NCBI RefSeq assembly: GCF_014199265.1
Contig: NZ_JACIJG010000015.1
Location: forward strand, 16,567-80,566
From: Brucella daejeonensis
Lineage (GTDB): Bacteria; Pseudomonadota; Alphaproteobacteria; Rhizobiales; Rhizobiaceae
Direction: 5' to 3'
Length of the DNA stretch: 64,000 nt
Below, piece by piece: positions 58,507 through 64,000 of the stretch. The notes under the pieces are model-generated. The model did no database searches and was not told the DNA's origin. It worked only from the letters and a program-made list of their open reading frames with translations. The position numbers and the translations under genes are program-made. Within the stretch, counting starts at the first letter, position 1. The number at the start of each line of letters is the position of its first letter.

Positions 58507-58713
58507 CTATTCCGTGAGAAACCCCTTGTCGCGCAACCATTGCGACAAAATGCGTCGAATGGCCTCTGGACGATTGGGCAAGTCACTTTCGGCCTTTCGG
58601 GCAGAATCTAATGCCTCCAGAAATTCCGGCTGCAAACGAACACCAACCAACTCCCCTGTAGTCTTGGGGCGCGGTTTTCGTGTTTTCGTGTTAACGTGAA
58701 TTGACTTACTCAT
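58507..58713 (-). CDS. ribbon-helix-helix regulator
   Basis: 68 aa. VGVRLQPEFLEALDSARKAE with RPEAIRRILSQWLRDKG is the beta-strand plus two-helix pattern of CopG/Arc-type repressors; basic N-terminal arm (KTRKPRPKT). GTGTTAAC / GTTAACAC boxes flank its start and could be its own operator. No toxin gene is next to it, so an antitoxin role is not supported. Confidence 0.7.
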   Translation of the reverse strand: MSKSIHVNTKTRKPRPKTTGELVGVRLQPEFLEALDSARKAESDLPNRPEAIRRILSQWLRDKGFLTE

Positions 58714-58729
58714 GCTTCCATGTTAACAC
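58688..58729. promoter_or_regulatory. inverted GTGTTAAC boxes at the RHH gene start
   Basis: GTGTTAAC (58688-58695) and its inverse GTTAACAC (58722-58729), 34 bp centre to centre, straddling the start codon at 58711-58713. Likely autoregulatory site of the ribbon-helix-helix protein. Confidence 0.45.
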
Positions 58730-58801
58730 CAAAAACAGACCGAGGCAAGACGGCAATCTTGTCCTCGGCCCTAACCTCAACCGATCATACGAGGATCGAT
58801 C

Positions 58802-59209
58802 ATGGCTAAAACTCTGAATATCACACGGCGTGGTGCCCTGCAAAGCTTGGCGGCGATTGGTGCACTGCCTGCCAGTATCGCTCCCGCATCCGTGGCTGAT
58901 GCCTCGCCGAAACCAGTATCCGAATTGGTGCTGGAACATCTGGCTGCGCTGTTTGATGAATATTGGGCGGCATCTCTTATCGAAGATAAACCCGGCAGCA
59001 TTGGCGAAAGCTACCTGAAGGCATGGCATATCGCGCAGGCTATGGTTGTTGTTCCATCCAAGACGATTGCTGGCGTAGTGATCAAGGAGCGGATCGCCAA
59101 TATTCGCGGGATCGATGCCAACACGGGTGATGCCCATGATCTTCCCTTTGATGTTCGGCACGCGATGAAAAGCGCAGCACAGGCCGAACGCACTGCCATG
59201 GGGGCGTGA
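58802..59209 (+). CDS. hypothetical protein with Tat-like N-terminus
   Basis: 135 aa. MAKTLNITRRGALQSLAAIG has a twin-Arg motif and hydrophobic stretch ending in Ala residues, like a Tat signal (or a phage mimic). The rest is helical (LVLEHLAALFDEYWAASLIE; IAQAMVVVPSKTIAGVVIKE). Similar short proteins lie beside Bro-type antirepressors in other Rhizobiales prophages. Secretion is inferred only. Confidence 0.6.
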   Translation: MAKTLNITRRGALQSLAAIGALPASIAPASVADASPKPVSELVLEHLAALFDEYWAASLIEDKPGSIGESYLKAWHIAQAMVVVPSKTIAGVVIKERIANIRGIDANTGDAHDLPFDVRHAMKSAAQAERTAMGA

Positions 59210-59210
59210 A

Positions 59211-60113
59211 ATGCAGACAGAAATCGATATCAAAAACTTCGAATTCGAGGGCAATGGCGTTCGCAGCATTATTCAGAATGAAGAACCGTGGTTCGTTCTT
59301 TCCGATGTATGCCGTGTATTAGAGGTCAGAAACGTCGGTAATGCGGCGGCAAGATTAGATGATGATGAAAAGAGTAGCATCCGTAATACGGATGTTACCT
59401 CGGCGGGCGGCAACCCAAACATTTCCATCATCAATGAATCTGGACTCTACTCGCTGATCCTGACCAGCCGAAAGCCCGCCGCCAAAAGGTTCAAGAAATG
59501 GGTGACATCAGAAGTGCTGCCGACTTTGCGGCGAACTGGCGTCTACATCATGGATGGGCGAGACGAAGATCTGCCAAGCCTTGCGGATGGCAAGGTATTC
59601 GGCATGAAGGTAGCGAAGGTGAATGCAGCCGCCCGCCTGATCTCCGTTGCCAATGCGATCTACGGGCCGGAAGCCGCGCGCGCCCTATGGGAGAATGAAG
59701 CTGGGCTTCCCAAAGTGGCGCATAAGTCCGTTACGGCGCTGGCTGGAACGCCTGCAGACGATCCGACCGGATGCCTTCGGCATTTGTTGCGCTCGGCAAC
59801 AGAAAACGGCAGAACAATCGGGGAGACACTGCGCCTCGCTTTGCATGATAGCGTGGCTGCTCGGCTCTTGCCAAAATACGGTATGCTTGCAGACCCCCAT
59901 ATTCATAAAGGATATCTGGCTATTGCCAGTGAGCACCCGTTCCTTGGTTCCGTATTCTCGCAGACACAATGGGCCGGTGACTGGAAAATCGCGATGATGC
60001 AGCTTGCCGGAGCCAAGTCTGCGCGTCTGCGAATCTCCGGCGAAAGCAACCCCACGCCCGTTGTCCTGGTGCCGAAAAGATCGGTGCTCGCGGTTCTCAC
60101 CTCATACCACTGA
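59211..60113 (+). CDS. Bro-N domain antirepressor-like protein
   Basis: 300 aa. N-terminal Bro domain (FEGNGVRSIIQNEEPWFVLS; RLDDDEKSSI; NESGLYSLILTSRKPAAKRF; KWVTSEVLPTLRRTG) in DNA-binding phage antirepressors. C-terminal half has helix-rich VAHKSVTALAGTPADDPTGC and LGSVFSQTQWAGDWKIAMMQ. May counteract the S24 repressor or act as a late regulator. Translationally linked to the preceding gene (1-base gap). Confidence 0.8.
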   Translation: MQTEIDIKNFEFEGNGVRSIIQNEEPWFVLSDVCRVLEVRNVGNAAARLDDDEKSSIRNTDVTSAGGNPNISIINESGLYSLILTSRKPAAKRFKKWVTSEVLPTLRRTGVYIMDGRDEDLPSLADGKVFGMKVAKVNAAARLISVANAIYGPEAARALWENEAGLPKVAHKSVTALAGTPADDPTGCLRHLLRSATENGRTIGETLRLALHDSVAARLLPKYGMLADPHIHKGYLAIASEHPFLGSVFSQTQWAGDWKIAMMQLAGAKSARLRISGESNPTPVVLVPKRSVLAVLTSYH

Positions 60114-60152
60114 CAGCATAGAGCTTTTCTATCTCATATTTGCAGGAACATG

Positions 60153-60194
60153 CCGCCCCGACCGGGGCGGCTTCCGGTGCTGGAAACACCGGAA
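60153..60194. repeat. two adjacent hairpins between bro and dam genes
   Basis: CCGCCCC / GGGGCGG (60153-60159 with 60164-60170) and TTCCGGTG / CACCGGAA (60172-60179 with 60187-60194). No T-run. Possible attenuator or RNA-stabilising element for the methylase gene at 60304. Confidence 0.45.
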
Positions 60195-60303
60195 AGCGGC
60201 GGCTAAAGATTGGACGTCATATCCGCCCGGCATGACTGGACGTCAAATGCCACACCCCAACCCTTTCGGGCGGGGGCATACTGGCCTCGACAGGTTAATA
60301 AAA

Positions 60304-61137
60304 ATGCAAGAAGGATTTTCATTCACAGCCGTGCGCCCGGTGTCGCCACCGGCAAGCTACATTGGCGGCAAGAAACAACTGGCGCAGCGGCTTGCATCCA
60401 TCATCGAGCAAATCCCGCACAGGCTTTACGCTGAACCGTTTGTCGGTATGGGTGGGGTTTTCTTCCGCCGGCGCCTCGTGCCCAAGGCGGAAGCAATCAA
60501 CGACATATCGGGCGATGTTGCCACGCTCTTTCGCATTCTCCAGCGTCACTATCCGCAGTTCATGGAGACAATGAAATTCCAGATCACCTCGCGCAAGGAG
60601 TTCGAGCGCCTCATAGCCTGCGATCCGGATACGCTCACTGATCTGGAGCGCGCAGCGCGTTTCCTCTATCTCCAGAAGCTTGCCTTCGGCGGAAAGGTAA
60701 AGGGGCGTTCGTTCGGCGTCGATACGACTGGCCCGGCCCGGTTCAATATCCATCGTCTGGGGCCGATTCTCGAAGAGGTGCACGAGCGTCTCGCCGGTGT
60801 CGTCATTGAATGCCTGCCGTGGGATGCGTTCATAGATCGATACGATACGCCGGCAACGCTATTCTATCTCGACCCGCCCTATTATGGTTGCGAAACGGAT
60901 TACGGAAAGGACGTGTTTTCTCGCGACGACTTCGTCAGACTAGCGGAGCGGCTGGAAACGACCAGAGGAAGGTTTGTTCTATCGTTGAATGATCGGCCTG
61001 AAGTTCGGGCAATATTCCGCAGGTTCAGCATCTGCGATGTCCCTCTCACCTATACTATCTCTGGCGGGGAAGGTAAGCCAGTCTCGGAAGTGATCATCAT
61101 GGATCGAAAAGTGCCCGCTGTGGCTAATCTTCCCTAA
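60304..61137 (+). CDS. DNA adenine methylase (Dam/D12 class)
   Basis: 277 aa from the ATG at 60304; weak AGGTTAATAAAA leader. SYIGGKKQLAQRLASIIEQI, AEPFVGMGGVFFRRRLVPKA (SAM site) and FYLDPPYYGCETDYGKDVF (catalytic DPPYY, motif IV) are in alpha-class order. Would methylate adenine N6, probably orphan. Third DNA methyltransferase in this prophage. Confidence 0.88.
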   Translation: MQEGFSFTAVRPVSPPASYIGGKKQLAQRLASIIEQIPHRLYAEPFVGMGGVFFRRRLVPKAEAINDISGDVATLFRILQRHYPQFMETMKFQITSRKEFERLIACDPDTLTDLERAARFLYLQKLAFGGKVKGRSFGVDTTGPARFNIHRLGPILEEVHERLAGVVIECLPWDAFIDRYDTPATLFYLDPPYYGCETDYGKDVFSRDDFVRLAERLETTRGRFVLSLNDRPEVRAIFRRFSICDVPLTYTISGGEGKPVSEVIIMDRKVPAVANLP

Positions 61138-61315
61138 ACGCAAATAAGAGCAACTAATATATGGGCATTGGCTTTCAGCCAAAGCCCACTTTCCATCTAC
61201 AACGAATAAAAATTGGTCGGCTCAGAGGCCCCGTTGTGAGCGATAAAAATTTCCTCTTGAAATATCGCGGCCACTGTCGCTTAACTTCTTAAATAGTTGG
61301 CTTCAGGGGGCAAAC

Positions 61316-62674
61316 ATGGCGGATCATGACCAAATAGTAGAAGCATTTTCGGAATTAGCGGAACGTATTCGGAGCAAATGGATACATATGATTCCGATCA
61401 ATTCAACATTCACAGAAAAGTTTGGATGGCAACATTCGCCACTAGCCCCAGCAAATGTTGCTGATTTTGCGGACAGTATTAGTGATAGGATTGATTTATT
61501 TTTCAAGTCTGATGCACAGTCAGAAGAGACACTAACTTTATGGTGCGATATTGGTCACCAGGCAGACTTACTAACTTTTGATAACTTCAACAGCGATGCT
61601 AAAAGTTCCTTTTCCTCCACAATGCATTTTCTAAATTGGGTTTCTTCAAATCTGCCACCCGCATTAGCAAATGTCGATTGGGAAGCGATAGAGAACAAAG
61701 AATACCTGCCCAGAACATTATCAAATCGGTTAAAGGGAGTTGAATCTCGCGTAAGCAACCTCAATCAGCGCAGTGACGATTTACAGGAATCAATACGAAT
61801 AATAGAAGACGCTAGACAGGCTGCAGACCGTCTACCAACTGATATTGAAGAATTGAGAAAAGCTCGCGAGGATATTAAAAGTTACCTTGCTAGCGTAACT
61901 AAAGACAAAACGGAAATATCCGAAGCCAACGAAACTTCTGCACATATAGTGACAGTTTTGGAACACTTGAAGGATAATGCCGAAGCCCTGGTTAAAAAAT
62001 GCGACGATTCCTATCGGATAACTACTTCGGCTGGTCTCGCGGGCGCGTTTAATGAACGTTCGAAGAGTCTACAGATAACCGGTTGGGTATGGGTCGCTAT
62101 ACTCATAGTTTCACTGATACTTGGATCATTGATTGGTGCATGGCGCTTTAGCGAATTAATGAACTTAATGGGCGACGGCTCAACGGTGCGTACGTCAATC
62201 GTTGTACTTCATTTTATTGGCGCATTCATGGGAGTTGGGGCAGCGATATGGATAGCGTGGGTGTCAACCAAAAATGTAACCCAGTCGTTCAGACTATCTG
62301 AAGACTACGCATTCAAATCGTCTATCTCCAAGGCTTATGAAGGGTATAGAAGGGAGGCCATTGAGTTAGATGGAGATTTTGCAAAGAAATTATTCGGATC
62401 TGCACTTACACGGTTAGATGAGCAACCTAGCAGGTTTATTGATATGCGAGATCATGCATCTCCATTTGAAGCACTTCTGGACAACAAAGCGTTTCAAGAA
62501 CTTATCAAATCTGTTCCCGAAGCCGGAAAGTGGGTCGCCAATACAGTCGCTGACGGAAAAACTGCATTGGGTGCAGTGATAGGTGCGACAGGTGCCTTTA
62601 CCGCTACAAAAAACGAAAGCTACGAGTTGCCAGAGAACCAACAAGATGCCGAGCCAAAAGGAAGTGCAAGCTAA
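61316..62674 (+). CDS. AT-rich coiled-coil membrane protein beside attR (cargo)
   Basis: 452 aa, base composition clearly more AT-rich than the phage. N-terminal ~130 residues soluble helical (AEGLAERI-type: AFSELAERIRSKWIHMIPIN), then a coiled coil (~140-235: RLKGVESRVSNLNQRSDDLQ; ELRKAREDIKSYLASV), then SAGLAGAFNERSKSLQITGW leading into two TM helices (~255-275 and ~298-320), and a C-terminal ~130-residue domain (LDGDFAKKLFGSALTRLDEQ). Architecture recalls proteins listed in mobile-element defence cargo, but I cannot name a family. Confidence 0.7.
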   Translation: MADHDQIVEAFSELAERIRSKWIHMIPINSTFTEKFGWQHSPLAPANVADFADSISDRIDLFFKSDAQSEETLTLWCDIGHQADLLTFDNFNSDAKSSFSSTMHFLNWVSSNLPPALANVDWEAIENKEYLPRTLSNRLKGVESRVSNLNQRSDDLQESIRIIEDARQAADRLPTDIEELRKAREDIKSYLASVTKDKTEISEANETSAHIVTVLEHLKDNAEALVKKCDDSYRITTSAGLAGAFNERSKSLQITGWVWVAILIVSLILGSLIGAWRFSELMNLMGDGSTVRTSIVVLHFIGAFMGVGAAIWIAWVSTKNVTQSFRLSEDYAFKSSISKAYEGYRREAIELDGDFAKKLFGSALTRLDEQPSRFIDMRDHASPFEALLDNKAFQELIKSVPEAGKWVANTVADGKTALGAVIGATGAFTATKNESYELPENQQDAEPKGSAS

Positions 62675-62701
62675 TCTGACTGAAGAAGCGAGCTTATGAT
62701 T

Positions 62702-62720
62702 TGGGTGCGCGTTGGGTGCA
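62702..62720 (+). promoter_or_regulatory. integrase arm-type sites, right arm
   Basis: TGGGTGCG (62702-62709) and TGGGTGCA (62713-62720), 11 bp apart, same orientation and period as the pair near attL. Lies 95 bp inside attR. Confidence 0.5.
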
Positions 62721-62814
62721 AGACTGCTTTTGTTCGCATCACGTTCTGCAAACGTACTCACTTGACCAGCCGTCAAAAACCGTGCAAATACCATATCATT
62801 CGATTTTCCGATTG

Positions 62815-62868
62815 CGTTGACATCGTAGGGGTCACAGGTTCAATCCCTGTCACGCCCACCATTCGATC
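62815..62868. repeat. attR: 54-bp core
   Basis: Identical to 10484-10537. Only the 3' half of tRNA-Val is present, so no functional tRNA here. Confidence 0.95.
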
Positions 62869-63077
62869 ATCAAATAAATCAGAGGCTTATCGGTAATACG
62901 TGCTGCGGATAGGCAACGTTTTTTGAGTTCGAAGAACCTGCGTTGGACCGCGAGCACGTCCACTTTACTCGGGATCATATCCGCAAGATCTGATACCAAG
63001 GTCTTTTATCGCTGACCCATTTGTGACTTCCGCTTGGTTTGATTTCATGATTCACCATTCAAAACAAGGGGTTTTGA
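62869..63077. other. host DNA right of attR, no gene seen
   Basis: With the 140 bases between the last phage gene and attR this makes a gene-free gap of about 400 bases. It contains a degraded-looking stretch (62905-62990) without open frame and, just before the transposase, AAAACAAGGGGTTTTG (63062-63077), a hairpin around the transposase ribosome site. Nothing else recognised. Confidence 0.4.
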
Positions 63078-63915
63078 ATGGGACGAGCAGTAGTGTTGCG
63101 ATCTGACTTTTGCGGCGATGATCTTCGCAGGCTTGCAAAACAGCATAAGGATGCGGCCTGTACGCGTCGCCTTTTGGCCCTGTCGCTGATCTATGACGGC
63201 GAAAGCCGCAGCGCGGCAGCCCGTTTCGGCGGTGTCGGTCTGCAGATTGTCCGGGACTGGGTATTACGTTTCAATGCCCACGGCGTAGATGGCTTGGTCA
63301 ATGGCAAAGCTCCCGGCCGCAAACCACTGCTCAATGACGAGCAGCGCGTTGCTCTGGCTGCCCTTGTCGATAGTGGCCCGCAGTTCGAAGTCGATGGAAC
63401 CGTACGCTGGCGTCTATGCGATTTGATGCGCTGGATTGCGGTCGAATTTGGCATCAAGGCAAGCCGTCAGACGGTTGCGCGTGAACTGCGCATGATAGCT
63501 ACCGCAAATTGTCTGCTCGCTCCAGGCATCATGCGCAGGATAGCGAAGCCATCACCGTTTTTAAAAAGACTTCCCTGCCGCACTGGCAGAAATCCGTGCA
63601 TGCCAGACCAGAGGCAAAGAAATAGAAATCTGGTTTCAGGATGAAGCCCGCGTTGGACAGAAGACAAAACTCACCCGGCGATGGGCGAAGCGGGGAACAA
63701 GGCCATCAGCACCACAGGACCAGAGAACGCGATCTGTCTATATATTCGGTGCAATCTGCCCCAAATGGGGCAAAGGAGCGGCACTTGTGATGCCGTGGTG
63801 CGATACTCATGCCATGACCGAGCATCTGGCGGAAATATCGCGTCAGGTTGCGCACAGCGCCCACGCCGTTCTCATCCTCGATCAGGCGGGCTGGCACATG
63901 ACGGATGACCTGAGC
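63078..63915 (+). pseudogene. IS630-family transposase, frameshifted and truncated
   Basis: First frame (63078 to about 63500): MGRAVVLRSDFCGDDLRRLA and helix-turn-helix ARFGGVGLQIVRDWVLRFNA. After RELRM the coding moves to another frame (SYRKLSARSRHHAQDSEAIT), then again near 63560 to FPAALAEIRA and GKEIEIWFQDEARVGQKTKL, AVLILDQAGWHMTDDL with the first two catalytic Asp. The expected NPVE-type glutamate region is missing; after about 63915 the sequence no longer fits. At least two frameshifts, so inactive. Confidence 0.8.
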
Positions 63916-64000
63916 CCCGTTTTCCCTCCAGCCGTTGGGAGAATCCGAATGTCGATTTATGGCCTCATGCGGCCCGCTTTTCCAGAGCCATTTTCATGGC

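Noticed and set aside
62815..62860. Possible second tRNA-Val at the right end
   Set aside because: Only the anticodon arm to CCA is present; the acceptor 5' strand and D arm are missing. It is the attR half-copy.

Overview
This window reads as a chromosome I segment of a Brucella/Ochrobactrum-group alphaproteobacterium (Rhizobiales). The basis is high GC with strong GC3, the gene set (gltB, a low-specificity threonine aldolase, a ROSE-controlled small heat-shock gene, cpdR next to tRNA-Val), 8-bp short tandem repeats, and paired palindromic repeats resembling the Bru-RS elements. The species cannot be fixed from this sequence alone.

Layout. 1-10455 is host backbone: gltB (minus strand, running off the left edge), the threonine aldolase gene, hsp20 with a sigma32-like promoter and a ROSE-type 5' UTR, a small exported protein, an alpha/beta hydrolase, an inositol-monophosphatase-family phosphatase, a candidate small RNA, two palindromic mobile repeats, an N-formylglutamate amidohydrolase-like gene and cpdR. 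The tRNA-Val(GAC) gene at 10456-10530 is the attachment site of a complete-looking 52.4-kb prophage. It is bounded by identical 54-bp repeats at 10484-10537 and 62815-62868. After attR lies a degenerate IS630-family transposase that runs into unrelated sequence near the right edge.

Prophage. The leftward block (10547-18136, minus) carries integrase, a small DNA-binding protein, a Gp37/Gp68-family protein, tiny membrane proteins, a phage-borne DNA sliding clamp (DnaN), DUF2303, SSB and an HD-domain hydrolase. The switch (18140-19055) has an S24-type self-cleaving repressor flanked by 3+3 operator-like palindromes of form TATCGCA-N5-TGCGATA, which overlap two divergent promoters. The rightward early block (19055-29690) carries Cro-like and CII-like regulators, an N4/N6 DNA methyltransferase, an embedded HicAB toxin-antitoxin pair, a C5 cytosine methyltransferase with eight internal repeats, a primase, a D5/P4-type helicase, and directly after it ten 10-bp iterons in inverted clusters, a strong replication-origin candidate.

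Late genes (29787-57804) combine a lambda-type head (GpA terminase, portal, gpW, ClpP-like protease with nested scaffold, decoration protein, gpE capsid) with a P2-type contractile tail (V, W, J, I, fibres, sheath, tube, tail chaperone with a GGGAAAG frameshift site, tape measure, U, X, D) and a lysis cassette with a nested o-spanin. So it is a mosaic myovirus. Accessory cargo includes a heparinase II/III-like polysaccharide lyase placed backwards inside the tail operon, a two-TM protein plus ribbon-helix-helix regulator after lysis, a Bro-N antirepressor, a Dam-like methylase, and an AT-rich coiled-coil membrane protein beside attR. The last of these and the lyase are the best candidates for undescribed host-modifying or phage-exclusion functions.
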